64,000 bases of DNA from Brevibacillus brevis (lineage in GTDB: Bacteria > Bacillota > Bacilli > Brevibacillales > Brevibacillaceae): NCBI RefSeq assembly GCF_031583145.1, contig NZ_CP134050.1:323501-387500 (forward strand), read 5' to 3'. How positions within the stretch are numbered: position 1 is the stretch's first letter; each line of letters starts with the position of its first letter. This document shows, one piece after another, positions 8,648-17,604 of this stretch. Under the pieces are notes generated by a model. That model saw nothing but the letters and a program-made list of their open reading frames with translations. It searched no databases and was not told where the DNA came from. The translations under genes were made by a program, and so were the position numbers.

Positions 8648-9535
8648 ATGAATGTATCAGAAGAGAAAAAGAAATCCAATCACAAAAAATTATCGGTTAG
8701 AAATATCATCAAAAGGGCTATATTCATCACGATCGGTGCCATTATCATGGCGTACGGGCTTGAAGCCGTTTTGATTCCAAACAACATCATTGACGGTGGG
8801 GTAACGGGCTTATCCATGATCCTGAGTCACGTAACGACCATGAACCTCAGTATATTCCTGGTCATTCTAAACCTACCGTTCTTTTTCCTGGGATACAAGC
8901 AGATCGGAAAAACTTTTGCGATCAGCATGCTATATGGAATCGTAGCTTTGTCTGTGGCTACTACTTTCATGCATCATATTGAGCCGATCGTAAACAATGA
9001 GCTGCTCGCCGTTGTTTTTGGCGGCTTGATCTTGGGATTAGGGGTAGGCTTGACCATTCGAAACGGCGGAGTCCTGGATGGAACGGAAACCTTGGCCATC
9101 TTAGTGGAGAAGCGGTTGCCGTTTTCTGTCGGGGAAATCATCATGTTTGTGAATGTGATTATTTTCTCAATTGCCGCTTTTGTGTTCTCCTTGGAAAATG
9201 CGTTATTCTCGATGCTTACCTATTATGTCGCGTTCCGCACCATCGACATCGTCGTCAAAGGCTTTGATGATATGAAATCCGTGTATATCATCAGCGACAA
9301 CACAACCGAGATTGCGGATGCGATTACGGAGCGGCTGGGTCGAGGAGTGACCTATCTTCACGGAGAGGGCTCCTACAGCGGGGAAGATAAGCGTATCATT
9401 CTGTGCGTCTTTACAAGGCTGGAGGAAACGAAGCTGAAAGATATTATCAAGGAGTTAGACCCGCAAGCCTTTATCATTGCGACGGATGTATCTTCCGTTC
9501 ATGGCGGTCGGTTTAAGAAAAGAGATATTCACTAG
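8648..9535 (+). CDS. yitT: YitT family membrane protein
   Basis: 295 residues, ATG 8648 with GGGAGGA upstream. Five or six membrane helices occupy residues ~20-200 (GAIIMAYGLEAVLIPNNIIDGGVTGLSMI is the typical YitT N-terminus, with the glycine-rich GGLILGLGVGLTIRNGGVLDGTE in the middle). A cytoplasmic DUF2179 domain follows (~205-290, ending with ATDVSSVHGG). This is the usual size and order for YitT/YpjC proteins of Bacillales, whose function is unresolved. It is monocistronic, with a strong terminator directly after it. Confidence 0.92.
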   Translation: MNVSEEKKKSNHKKLSVRNIIKRAIFITIGAIIMAYGLEAVLIPNNIIDGGVTGLSMILSHVTTMNLSIFLVILNLPFFFLGYKQIGKTFAISMLYGIVALSVATTFMHHIEPIVNNELLAVVFGGLILGLGVGLTIRNGGVLDGTETLAILVEKRLPFSVGEIIMFVNVIIFSIAAFVFSLENALFSMLTYYVAFRTIDIVVKGFDDMKSVYIISDNTTEIADAITERLGRGVTYLHGEGSYSGEDKRIILCVFTRLEETKLKDIIKELDPQAFIIATDVSSVHGGRFKKRDIH

Positions 9536-9584
9536 GGATAAGAGAGTGGGGACGCGGCACGGGTGCCGCTATTCGCGAGAAACC

Positions 9585-9625
9585 AAGAAAGAGCATGGGC
9601 TATGGGAGCCCGTGCTCTTTCTTGT
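9585..9625. terminator. bidirectional terminator between convergent genes
   Basis: AAGAAAGAGCATGGGCT (9585-9601) and AGCCCGTGCTCTTTCTT (9606-9622) pair over 17 positions with one mismatch and a four-base loop. T-rich flanks occur on both strands, serving yitT and the convergent secreted-protein gene. Confidence 0.9.
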
Positions 9626-9644
9626 TGAAAATAAGCTTTACACT

Positions 9645-10322
9645 TTACTTACCTGCCGCTTGTTGGGTAGGAAGGCCTGGATGCGCTTTGATATAGTCAA
9701 GAGCATGCTGGAGGATCACGGCAGACTCTTGCCGGCTGATTTCAGCTTTTGGATGGAAATTCCCTTTCTCATCCAACGCTGTGATGCCAAGGACAAGTGC
9801 TCGCTGAACCGAGCCTTGGTAGTCTGCCTTCAGTTCACGTTCATCCCCGATTGTGACGGGAACGATCTTGAGCATAGGGAGTTTGTTTTGCGATTGCATC
9901 ACCGTCATGAGCTGATGCACAAACTCTTCTTTTGTCCACATTTTGTTCGGGTCCAGATCCGAAGGCAGGTCAAAGCCTTGATTTGCCGCAATGATCAGTG
10001 CACTTGCATACCAGGCGTTGTTGCTGGCTTTTGCAAAATAATCGCTAGCAAGCGGGGGCTTCACGAAGCGGACGCTGTCCAGGTTTAAGTCCAGGGCATT
10101 GACGATCAGTTGAATGCCTTCCGCTGCGGTAATGGTAGCTTGCGGGAGGAAAAAGTCGTTTTTCAATTCACTTGCATTCTGGTTATCTTGCAAGGTATAC
10201 GCTGTATGTTCAGTCCCGGTGACAGGACGGTCGGTTCCGTTAGCAGCAGCGAAAGTCCCGTGCTGTATGAAAGAGAGGGACAGAACTGCGAAAGCGGAAA
10301 GGGCAAGAAGTTTACGTTTCAT
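9645..10322 (-). CDS. secreted protein with S-layer-homology-like repeats
   Basis: 225 residues from ATG 10322, which has AAGGTGG about eight bases upstream; a GTG four codons earlier is less well placed. MKRKLLALSAFAVLSLSFIQHGTFA is a signal peptide with a likely AxA cleavage site. The mature part holds three weak SLH-like segments (TAAEGIQLIVNAL, TKEEFVHQLMTVM, and FHPKAEISRQESAVILQHAL, which fits the SLH pattern best). SLH domains bind secondary cell-wall polymers, so it probably sits on the cell surface. Shared terminator with yitT. Confidence 0.72.
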   Translation of the reverse strand: MKRKLLALSAFAVLSLSFIQHGTFAAANGTDRPVTGTEHTAYTLQDNQNASELKNDFFLPQATITAAEGIQLIVNALDLNLDSVRFVKPPLASDYFAKASNNAWYASALIIAANQGFDLPSDLDPNKMWTKEEFVHQLMTVMQSQNKLPMLKIVPVTIGDERELKADYQGSVQRALVLGITALDEKGNFHPKAEISRQESAVILQHALDYIKAHPGLPTQQAAGK

Positions 10323-10597
10323 CGTAGAGACCACCTTTTCTCATGGGTTGCAGGTTCGTTTATGCGCATGTGCAGCGTGAAAAATTTGCGACGGCGTTTG
10401 TTTCACGGATGTATTTATCGTGTATCGTTTTCGTAGAAGGTATCACCTCGGCTTAATTTTTGATAGTTGCTTATCTTTAGACGATAGGAAACAATAAACG
10501 TTTCAAAGGCGTTTGTATAGTGCGATACGATTTGTCTTAAAATAACAGGACCAAGCACGCTGCTCATACCAACAGAGAGAAAGGGGATCATCATCTG

Positions 10598-11227
10598 ATG
10601 CTCCGCGATCCGCATATTCCTTTTTCTCGCAACTATCAGTTGCAATCGATGCTCGCTCTGTACATTGTTTTCTGGATTGTCACCGCCATTTCTCCAACCG
10701 ACCGCCTGCAATGGCTCATGGAAAGTTTGCTTCCCGTCGGAACGATGATTCTGCTGGTCGCTACCTTTCAGAAGTTTCCCTTTACCAATTTGTCGTATCT
10801 GTTTATGCTCATCTTTTTGCTTCTCCATACATACGCTGCTCACTATACCTATCAGCATACTCCCTTTGACGTATGGCTAAAAAATTCGTTTCATACACAG
10901 CGAAGCTACTTCGACCGGGTCGTTCATTTTGCATTCGGACTTCTATGGTCCTATCCAACGAGGGAGCTGCTCACTAGGAGTACCCAGCTTCGCGGCTTTC
11001 CGTCGTTTGCCATACCGGTCTCCATTGTTTTCAGTTTCAGTGCGTTTTTTGAAATCGTTGAAATGCTGGTAGCGATCGTAGCTGGACAGGCAGGCAAGGA
11101 TTATATGGGGCTTCAAGGGGACATATTCGATTCGCAAAAAGATATGAGCCTTGGATTGATAGGGGCGGTCATTTCCATGGGGATTCTCGCAGGGATCCGG
11201 AGAAAAAAAGATTCTGCACGCAAATGA
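10598..11227 (+). CDS. yjdF: YjdF/DUF2238 family inner membrane protein
   Basis: 209 residues, ATG 10598 with AAAGGGG about 12 bases upstream. Five to six predicted membrane helices span the protein. The family signature YFDRVVHFAFGLLWSYPTRELL and later FEIVEMLVAIVAG...GLQGDIFDSQKDM match DUF2238 proteins such as E. coli YjdF. The conserved acidic and His residues at membrane borders hint at metal or proton handling, but no activity is established. Monocistronic, with a terminator immediately downstream. Confidence 0.88.
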   Translation: MLRDPHIPFSRNYQLQSMLALYIVFWIVTAISPTDRLQWLMESLLPVGTMILLVATFQKFPFTNLSYLFMLIFLLLHTYAAHYTYQHTPFDVWLKNSFHTQRSYFDRVVHFAFGLLWSYPTRELLTRSTQLRGFPSFAIPVSIVFSFSAFFEIVEMLVAIVAGQAGKDYMGLQGDIFDSQKDMSLGLIGAVISMGILAGIRRKKDSARK

Positions 11228-11229
11228 AA

Positions 11230-11277
11230 GCTGCCATTCCGATTTGAAAATCTGGAATGGCAGCTTGCTTTCTTTTT
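11230..11277 (+). terminator. terminator of yjdF
   Basis: GCTGCCATTCC (11230-11240) pairs perfectly with GGAATGGCAGC (11254-11264) and is followed by TTGCTTTCTTTTT. Confidence 0.9.
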
Positions 11278-11341
11278 CCATCTACGAATGTATGAATTTC
11301 TCGATAGTTGACGATCTTCAGTCTAAAGCTCATGATTTTCG

Positions 11342-11369
11342 GGGGGAGGGACGCTCCCCCTATTTTTTG
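11342..11369 (+). terminator. second, orphan terminator upstream of the sigma factor gene
   Basis: GGGGGAG (11342-11348) pairs with CTCCCCC (11354-11360), followed by TATTTTTTG. It lies 70 bases before the ECF sigma start and after the yjdF terminator, so it either backs up that terminator or attenuates sigma factor transcription. A TTGACG / CATGAT pair with 17-base spacing ends just before it. Confidence 0.65.
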
Positions 11370-11438
11370 TTCATAAATACTGTCATGCTTTCCACCCAGC
11401 TGGATCAAATAGACGTACGGAAAAGGAAAGGGAGGAGA

Positions 11439-12008
11439 ATGTTCATTGTGTATCCGGATCTAAATCAGGCGGATCAGGCGCTGCGGCTGACGAAGGAGGC
11501 CGTTTTGGAGCAGGTGATGAGAGAGTACGGGGAAAAAATCCTGCAACTGGTCTACCTCATCGTCAAAGACCGAACGATGGCGGAGGACATTACCCAGGAG
11601 GTTTTTCTGAAGGCGTTTCGGGACCTGCATGCGTTCCGCGGAGAAAGCGAAATCAAGACCTGGCTGTACCGGATTGCGATCAACGAGTCCAAAAAGTATT
11701 TGCGCTCGTGGTCCTTTCGCCAAATATTTTCTACATTCCAAAAAGAAAGCGTGCCGGATGAGCCTGATCAAGAGCATGTCGAGGACAGGGTGATCGGGAA
11801 GCTGACCAAGGAAGAGATGGCGCAGCGGGTCATGGCGATGTCCCCGCAGTATCGCCAGGTCATCCTGCTGCACTACTACGAAGATTTGACCGTTCGGGAA
11901 ATTGCGCAGGTGTTGGACATATCGGAAGAACTGGTACGCACCAAATTGCATCGGGCTCGCAAGCAATTCAAACTGCTGATCGAAAAGGAGGGCTTGGAAT
12001 GGATGTAG
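11439..12008 (+). CDS. ECF-type RNA polymerase sigma factor
   Basis: 189 residues from ATG 11439, preceded by GGGAGGAG. Region 2 is clear (RTMAEDITQEVFLKAFRDLHAFRGESEIKTWLYRIAIN) and region 4 is complete (MSPQYRQVILLHYYEDLTVREIAQVLDISEELVRTKLHRARK). There is no region 1 or 3, as in the ECF group, near SigV/SigX/SigW-like factors. The stop overlaps the start of the next gene by ten bases, the normal arrangement for a sigma factor and its membrane anti-sigma partner. It should direct RNA polymerase to a small stress or envelope regulon; which one cannot be read here. Confidence 0.93.
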   Translation: MFIVYPDLNQADQALRLTKEAVLEQVMREYGEKILQLVYLIVKDRTMAEDITQEVFLKAFRDLHAFRGESEIKTWLYRIAINESKKYLRSWSFRQIFSTFQKESVPDEPDQEHVEDRVIGKLTKEEMAQRVMAMSPQYRQVILLHYYEDLTVREIAQVLDISEELVRTKLHRARKQFKLLIEKEGLEWM

Positions 12009-14185
12009 ACAAAGAGTTCCGTCAAGCGGTTCGGGGGGCAAGCTGGCAGGACGTCAAGGATGTGCGGTTTACTCCCGAGCTGGAGGCGAGAATCCTTGAC
12101 CAGGCCGTCAAGAGGAGGAAGAGAAATTTCCGGAAGCTTTACACGGGAGCGGCAGCGATCGCCTGCGTGGTTGCAGCATTTACGGTTTGGAATCCGGGAG
12201 CATCGGGGCTTCGCGAGCAATGGCGGCAATCGGCGGCGGCCCTGTCTGAGAAAAAAGATGAGGCGACGCTGCAAAAGGCACTGGCGCCGCTCTTGAAGGC
12301 GATTCCTGAACTGAGCAGCTACCGTGTGGAAATCAAGGGAACGGCTGGCAACGTGATCAACGCGCTTTTGCGAAAACAGGACGGGGTTTATGCTAAAGTA
12401 GCTGTCAACAAGAACACCGGCCAGCTGGAGGTGTTCAAGTGGTCGGCGGAAGGCGGCAGCGAGAAAATACCTTCCAGACAGCTGGCCAGCGAAAAGGCGG
12501 CCGCTTTCCTGAAGGCCTATCTCGGGAAGAATTTCGGGCAATACCAAGAGATGGCTGCAGGTGAAATCGTGCGTTCGAAAAGCCGCTTCCTGGATCTGGA
12601 CGTGGAGGGGCTGTACGTGACCTACAAGCAGGTGGAGGACAATCAAGCAGTGCCGTTTACCGATATCTCCGTATGGGTGGATGGAGTGGGCCGCATCGTA
12701 TCGTTCGGCAAAGTGAACGAGTCCGAGCGTGTGCTTCTGACCAAGCTGCAAAAAGCGCTTCCCGAGCTGCAAGACGACGCTGTATTGGCAAACAAGGAAC
12801 AAGGCGGGGGAGGCTACTCGCTGGCGCTGGCCAATGCCGACAACCAGGGAAGCACGGCTTTCATCGGAATGTCGGGAAATGGTGACATGCTCAGAAGCTA
12901 CAGCCTGGAAAATCCAAAGGACGGAAAAACCGAACGGGCACCCAAGTCGCTGGCGGTCGAACGAGCCAGCCAGTTTTTGCAAAGCGTGCTCGGAGACGAC
13001 TGGAAACAGTATCGGGAGACAGGAACATCCACCGCCCTGGATTATATGCGCTATTACAACGGGATTCCTGTTTGGGAGGACACCCTTTCTGTCGAGGTGG
13101 ATAAAGAGGGCCGTGTCCGCTACTACAACAAACGGGCGGATTCCTACGAGCTTTCCGCTTTGCCGGACCAAGCAACGGCGATATCCAAGCAGGAAGCCGA
13201 GGCGGAATTGATGAAAAACATGAAGCTGCGCTATGCAGAACACGCCGTGATCAAGCGTGATCCACAGTCCCGTGAGGCCACGGAGGTACGCCCGATACTG
13301 GAGTACACTCCTGCAGTCGGCTCCATGGAAATCGGCCAGCCCCGTTCCTTGTACTGGTACATCGATGCCGCGACCGGAAAAATCCAGTATGGAACCGGCA
13401 ATAATGGCTTTGCCTACGACCAGCTCGCTTCCCATGAACCGATCACTCTACATGGCGGAAAGCCCGGCTCGATGGTGACCGTCCATACCAAGGAAGAGGC
13501 AGCTGGTTTGTTGGCAAACGAAATGGGCGTAGATGTAAACGGCCTGCCCTTCAGGGAACGTACAGAGGAAAATGGACCTTTCGGGAAAGAAAATGTGTTC
13601 ACGTGGGAGACGAAAGAAGGAAAGAGGCTGGAAGTCCAATCGAATGCGGAAACGGGGCAAGTCACGGAGATCTCGATTCCGCGAGCCGATGCCAATCAGA
13701 CTGTATCCCAGAAGGAGGCGTTCCAGGAAGCGGTACGGATGCTCGAAAAGTACGCAGACTCCACAGTAACGGAAGTGCAGGTGAGCCAAATCGTTCAGCC
13801 GGTCGAGGCAAATCCGGTATCGTCCGGCAGCTGGGCCTTTGAATTTATCAAGAGCTACGAAGGTGTTCCCGTGATTGAGGATGATCCGGATGAAGCCTAT
13901 GTGGTTGAGGTCGATCCAGCGACAGGGAAAGCCATCGGGTTTTCGAATCGTACGCAGATCCGGGAAGAAGTCGCTTTGCCCGACAAGACCCGGGCGGTGC
14001 CTGTCGAGAAGGCGGCCTTGGAATATTTGGCCCATCAGCCGCTGCAATTAGTCTACACGATCGAAGGAGTCGAGGGAGAGGAAAAGGGAACGCCGAAGCT
14101 GATTTACGTGCCAATCAGCGACAAGGCGTATGCCGGTCAATTGATCCGAATCGATGCGATTACCGGAAAAGCAGTAATTCCGTAG
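11999..14185 (+). CDS. membrane-anchored YcdB/PepSY-repeat protein, probable anti-sigma partner
   Basis: 728 residues. ATG 11999 follows AAGGAGGG and overlaps the sigma factor gene, indicating coupled translation. Residues 1-47 are cytoplasmic, with FTPELEARILDQAVKRRKRN resembling the short N-terminal helices of anti-sigma factors. One membrane helix follows (~48-64). The ~660-residue outside part contains repeated PepSY/YcdB-YcdC-type units, visible as repeated LEVDPATGKAIG-like strands (VNKNTGQLEVFKW, WYIDAATGKIQYG, VVEVDPATGKAIGF, IRIDAITGKAV). It could sense an envelope signal and hold the sigma factor at the membrane. That role is inferred from order and topology; no classical zinc anti-sigma motif is present. 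Alternative: an envelope protein merely co-expressed with the sigma factor. Confidence 0.75.
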   Translation: MDVDKEFRQAVRGASWQDVKDVRFTPELEARILDQAVKRRKRNFRKLYTGAAAIACVVAAFTVWNPGASGLREQWRQSAAALSEKKDEATLQKALAPLLKAIPELSSYRVEIKGTAGNVINALLRKQDGVYAKVAVNKNTGQLEVFKWSAEGGSEKIPSRQLASEKAAAFLKAYLGKNFGQYQEMAAGEIVRSKSRFLDLDVEGLYVTYKQVEDNQAVPFTDISVWVDGVGRIVSFGKVNESERVLLTKLQKALPELQDDAVLANKEQGGGGYSLALANADNQGSTAFIGMSGNGDMLRSYSLENPKDGKTERAPKSLAVERASQFLQSVLGDDWKQYRETGTSTALDYMRYYNGIPVWEDTLSVEVDKEGRVRYYNKRADSYELSALPDQATAISKQEAEAELMKNMKLRYAEHAVIKRDPQSREATEVRPILEYTPAVGSMEIGQPRSLYWYIDAATGKIQYGTGNNGFAYDQLASHEPITLHGGKPGSMVTVHTKEEAAGLLANEMGVDVNGLPFRERTEENGPFGKENVFTWETKEGKRLEVQSNAETGQVTEISIPRADANQTVSQKEAFQEAVRMLEKYADSTVTEVQVSQIVQPVEANPVSSGSWAFEFIKSYEGVPVIEDDPDEAYVVEVDPATGKAIGFSNRTQIREEVALPDKTRAVPVEKAALEYLAHQPLQLVYTIEGVEGEEKGTPKLIYVPISDKAYAGQLIRIDAITGKAVIP

Positions 14186-14208
14186 GAGAATGGACATGGA
14201 GAGAAGAA

Positions 14209-14250
14209 AGCGGATGGTGGACGCAGGGTCCCGCCATCCGCTTCTTTGAT
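14209..14250 (+). terminator. terminator after the sigma/YcdB-like operon
   Basis: AGCGGATGG (14209-14217) pairs with CCATCCGCT (14234-14242), followed by TCTTTGATTTT. Confidence 0.75.
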
Positions 14251-14344
14251 TTTCGTCAGCTGCTACTTGGCGCTGATCTCTCCCTTCCTTGACCATGAGT
14301 ATGGGAGAGAGAGGGAGAGGCGTATTGTAATTCATTGCTCTTCT

Positions 14345-15151
14345 CTAACGCGATACCGCATACCGCTGGGGAGTGGTCCCGACGACCTTGAAGAAGGCCC
14401 TCGCAAAATGGCTCTGGTCGTAAAAACCCGCTTCCGCCGCAATTTCAGCAATGGGCCGTTTTTCGGCAAGCGCGATCTTGGCGTGATTGATCCGCAGCAG
14501 GTTCTGGTACGCATGCGGAGGCACGTTCGTTCCTTTTTTGAATAGGCGGATCAGATGGAATCGGCTGATACCCGCGATCCGTTTCAATTCTTCCAGCGTG
14601 ACCCGTTCGGTGTAGTGAGCGTGGAGATACTCCCGAATCAGTCTGATATACCGTTGCTCACGATCGCTTCGGGAGGCATGATCCAGATCGAGCGTATGCG
14701 GGGTGACGATCGCCTGAATCAGCTCAGCGAGCCAGCTTTCAATCACCAGCGGCTCTTCTGCTGAGGCGAGACTTTCCACTACACGGCAAATGAGTCGGCG
14801 GCAATCGTGATTCTTGCGTCCTTCCAGTAAAAACGGGATACGGAGCTGCTCCAGCTCGCCAGGCTCCAATTGCTTCAGCCAATCCGGCTGAATGAACAGC
14901 ATCCTGTATTTCCATTGCGTTTGTTGGCGGGGATGACAGGCGTGCAGCATGTGCGGCGGAAAACTGATGACCCTGCCCGCTTCCACAGGGTACATCCTCC
15001 CGTCACACCAGGCGCTGGTTTCTCCCTCATCGATCAAGCCGATCGAATACTCCCCGTGGAAGTGTTTCTGGTAGGCCAAATCGCTCTTGGTGCATTGCTT
15101 CGCCTCCAGGAAAGGCAAAGCCTCGCTTCGGTAAAAGGTCACATCAGCCAT
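14345..15151 (-). CDS. AraC family transcriptional regulator with cupin sensor domain
   Basis: 268 residues from ATG 15151, which has GGGGAGAGGAAC nine bases upstream; an in-frame start eight codons earlier lacks this. The N-terminal AraC-binding cupin (residues ~10-100) shows KHFHGEYSIGLIDEGE and FPPHMLHACHP. The C-terminal double helix-turn-helix (~170-268) shows LEELKRIAGISRFHLIRLFKKGTNVPPHAYQNLLRI and the family end IAEIAAEAGFYDQSHFARAFFKVVGTTPQRY. Such regulators often control an adjacent exporter, but no obvious target lies next to it. Effector unknown. Confidence 0.9.
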   Translation of the reverse strand: MADVTFYRSEALPFLEAKQCTKSDLAYQKHFHGEYSIGLIDEGETSAWCDGRMYPVEAGRVISFPPHMLHACHPRQQTQWKYRMLFIQPDWLKQLEPGELEQLRIPFLLEGRKNHDCRRLICRVVESLASAEEPLVIESWLAELIQAIVTPHTLDLDHASRSDREQRYIRLIREYLHAHYTERVTLEELKRIAGISRFHLIRLFKKGTNVPPHAYQNLLRINHAKIALAEKRPIAEIAAEAGFYDQSHFARAFFKVVGTTPQRYAVSR

Positions 15152-15395
15152 TTCTGTCAGTTCCTCTCCCCACATGTGCTCTCCGCTTTCGCCCTGCTAG
15201 CCGGGCGAACCTGCGGATAGCCAATTTCCGGTCCTTTTTCTGCTCTTTGGTTTTCATTTTATCACAACAAAATCCCCCGTAGAAACGATGCGGCAACAGA
15301 ATGAAACACCCTCATCTTTTCGGGAGAAGGGGCGGCTCAACTGACCATGTACACAGGGGACAAACTGACTCTTGCAGAGGGAGTAGCCTATCCTT

Positions 15396-15596
15396 ATGAT
15401 GAGGTCACTATGGTACGACAGACGATCGCAAAGAGCGCTGGAACGAATCGGGGCGAAGAAGGAGGGAGTTTTCCGCAAGCACAGAATCAAAGCGGACGGC
15501 TCCATCCACGATAATGTGTTTTACAGCATCCTCGATACGGAATGGACCGAGGTCAAAGCCAACCTCCACGATCTGCTGGAGAGAACATATAAATAA
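15396..15596 (+). pseudogene. 3' remnant of a RimJ/RimL-type acetyltransferase gene
   Basis: The frame encodes SQRALERIGAKKEGVFRKHRI, then an Asp-Gly turn, FYSILDTEWTEVKANLHDLL and a stop. This is the conserved C-terminal third of RimJ/RimL-like acetyltransferases, which normally reads NxxSQRALERlGa. Nothing recognisable of the acetyl-CoA-binding core lies upstream, so about two thirds of the gene are gone. A short expressed protein is possible but unlikely. Confidence 0.7.
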
Positions 15597-15747
15597 AGGC
15601 GACGACAGGAAAGAGCCATCGCCATGGGCGTATTCGCTGCCTTTGCAAAACCATCCAAAATCATCACAGGTGGGCAGTCGGAATGGCAATGCTCCGGCGG
15701 TTTTTGAATTGCTTTTACCTAGAGGCGGAGAATGCCGCCTAAGGAAG

Positions 15748-15786
15748 AACCGACCTTTCTGTAAGGAAGAAAGGTCGGTTTTTTTG
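15748..15786. terminator. strong terminator after the minus-strand membrane gene pair
   Basis: AACCGACCTTTCT (15748-15760) pairs perfectly with AGAAAGGTCGGTT (15768-15780), with Ts on the + side and A/T-rich flanks on the minus side. A second small inverted repeat AGGCGG/CCGCCT lies at 15722-15739. Confidence 0.85.
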
Positions 15787-15803
15787 CGGGAGTTCCTTCG
15801 CAG

Positions 15804-16343
15804 CTATTTGTTTTGAGGCTCGAACCGGTAGTTGTAGGTCTTGAATCCGGATGAGGAATAAAAGATCCCGATTTGCTGTACTTCACCCGGCTCGAGGTGC
15901 ACATCCTCGTATGTCCGCTCATCCAGCTCCTGTCCTTGCTCGTCGTAAATCTGTACGGACAGGCGTCCGTCGAAACGGGAAGTGTCCGTGTAATTCCCGG
16001 CGTAGACGTAGATTTTGTAATCGCCGTCCTTGGTTTGGAAGGAGCCGGCCGCGGCAGCCAGGCGGTCGATTTCGCGGGCTGATCCTCCGATTCGCTGCAT
16101 TTTTTCCTCATAGTGGTGAACGATTTGCTCGCGCATCCAACTGTCGATCGACTTCTCCTGATAGGTAATGGTGGCGATCGGGATTGTCGTAATGACGTAG
16201 AGAAGCACCATGGCGCCTATTCCGCTGCGCAGCACGACACGCTTTTCGTATCCTCCGGCAAGGAGAGCGATCCAGGCGATCGCAATCAGCACTACCGTAA
16301 TCCAGTGCCAGTTGGAGAAAAACATCTCGGGATAGAGCGTCAC
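15804..16343 (-). CDS. membrane-anchored protein with exported domain, unknown function
   Basis: 179 residues. I chose GTG 16343 because AAAGGAGGAG lies just upstream; the longer frame to 16397 has no RBS. Two helices (~10-28 and ~37-55) are followed by a hydrophilic domain of ~120 residues with KIYVYAGNYTDTSRFDGRLSVQIYDEQGQELDERTYEDVHLEPGEVQQIGIFY. This looks like a beta-sandwich of FxLYD type, as in extracytoplasmic Firmicute proteins. It is 97 bases downstream of another membrane protein gene on the same strand, probably in one operon. No function recognised. Confidence 0.6.
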   Translation of the reverse strand: MTLYPEMFFSNWHWITVVLIAIAWIALLAGGYEKRVVLRSGIGAMVLLYVITTIPIATITYQEKSIDSWMREQIVHHYEEKMQRIGGSAREIDRLAAAAGSFQTKDGDYKIYVYAGNYTDTSRFDGRLSVQIYDEQGQELDERTYEDVHLEPGEVQQIGIFYSSSGFKTYNYRFEPQNK

Positions 16344-16440
16344 TGCCGTCTCCTCCTTTCGTTGTCCTGTCGGTTTGGGACGGGCCGGTTTTGCCAAAGG
16401 AATCCCTGTCCGAAGTCACTGGCCTTGCTGTGCATGACGG

Positions 16441-17604
16441 CTACCTCCGCCTTCTTCGGCGCAGCCAGTATTGGATCCCGAACAAGGGCCAGATGGCTAT
16501 CGCCATGAGGATGACCGCGGCGATGGCGGATGAGTAAAACTCGTCTCCGGGCCCGGCCTCGACTTCCGGCATGAAGGCGCCAGAGAACGTCCACAAGGCG
16601 AAGGATCCGAGAAGGAAGCGCAGTGGAACCCGAAACGTCAAAGGCTGAGCCAAGTATTGATAGGCCGCCGCCGAAACGAGCAGCACAAGGAAGCACAGGC
16701 CCGTGCCGTCTTCGTCTACAAGCCCCGCGTCGGCCAGCTTGATCGAGACCAATAAAAACACAAGCAGCAGGGCGAAAATGGCCAAGGTCGACCGTCGCGG
16801 TTTCCAGCTTGAACGTCGAGGGCCTGTGTGTTCGACGGCAGCCCCGCCGGGTTTCGCGGAGCTTTCCGAGGTGTTCCTTAACCGGGCCGCCTCCTCTCGC
16901 TCGAGCTCGATTAAGATCGAATTTAGTTCAAACTCCAAATGGCGTTCCAAAGAAAATGGCTTCGAGTTGATCTCGTCCTCCAACAGGCGGAGCTGCTGCT
17001 CTTCGGTCAATGGGAAGAGCAGCTTGTTCGTCGCCCGGAACGGGATGCCGCGGTTTTGCAGCTCCTTCACCCACAACTCCGCTTCCCCGACTTCGTAGAA
17101 AGGCACAGGCACGACGCGCCGCTGCGCTCCCTCCTGATAAACGGCATAGAGGATGGGCAAAACGTGGAAAACCGGCTGCTCTTCCGTCATTTTGCTCTTG
17201 CGGTAGGCGTAATGATACTGCGCGATGTACTTAGAAACGTAGATACACTCCACCCGCTCGAGAGGGATGGCATCCTCCCGAACGGTACGGGCGTCGTGAT
17301 TGTAAATACGAAACGCGATCTGATCCGCATAGAGCCGATATCGGCTGAGGAGACGATTTTTCCGGATCGCCGCCCGCAAATAGCCGATGGAAAACTTTAC
17401 AAGCCATGCACCAGGAAGCAGCAGGAGCAAAAGCAGATAAGTCCAGGATTGAAACTGATAGACCAGATAAACGGGTCCGGCAATCAGAGCGATTCCGAGT
17501 GCGATCAGAAAGCACATGGCTTCGAATGTCAAAATCCAGTAGAAGGGCTCCATGCGGCGGTCGACGCGTTCATGGATGAAGCTTCGATCGGCAGAGTCAA
17601 TCAA
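16441..17604 (-). CDS. multi-pass membrane protein with a central YcxB/PH-like cytoplasmic domain, unknown function
   Basis: 387 residues from TTG 17604, preceded by GGAGG at good distance; the frame runs further upstream without an RBS. Two N-terminal helix segments (~25-75) are followed by RYRLYADQIAFRIYNHDARTVREDAIPLERVECIYVSKY, a pattern like bacterial PH/YcxB domains, then a helical stretch rich in Glu/Arg. Four C-terminal helices follow (~270-380), ending in a run of Arg residues. Probably co-transcribed with the gene at 15804. I do not recognise the family beyond the PH-like part. Confidence 0.6.
   Translation of the reverse strand: MIDSADRSFIHERVDRRMEPFYWILTFEAMCFLIALGIALIAGPVYLVYQFQSWTYLLLLLLLPGAWLVKFSIGYLRAAIRKNRLLSRYRLYADQIAFRIYNHDARTVREDAIPLERVECIYVSKYIAQYHYAYRKSKMTEEQPVFHVLPILYAVYQEGAQRRVVPVPFYEVGEAELWVKELQNRGIPFRATNKLLFPLTEEQQLRLLEDEINSKPFSLERHLEFELNSILIELEREEAARLRNTSESSAKPGGAAVEHTGPRRSSWKPRRSTLAIFALLLVFLLVSIKLADAGLVDEDGTGLCFLVLLVSAAAYQYLAQPLTFRVPLRFLLGSFALWTFSGAFMPEVEAGPGDEFYSSAIAAVILMAIAIWPLFGIQYWLRRRRRR

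Noticed and set aside
11876..13435. 519-codon open frame opposite the YcdB-like gene
   Set aside because: Produced by high-GC codon bias on the + strand; no domain, and the sense frame has a TM helix and repeated PepSY-like units.
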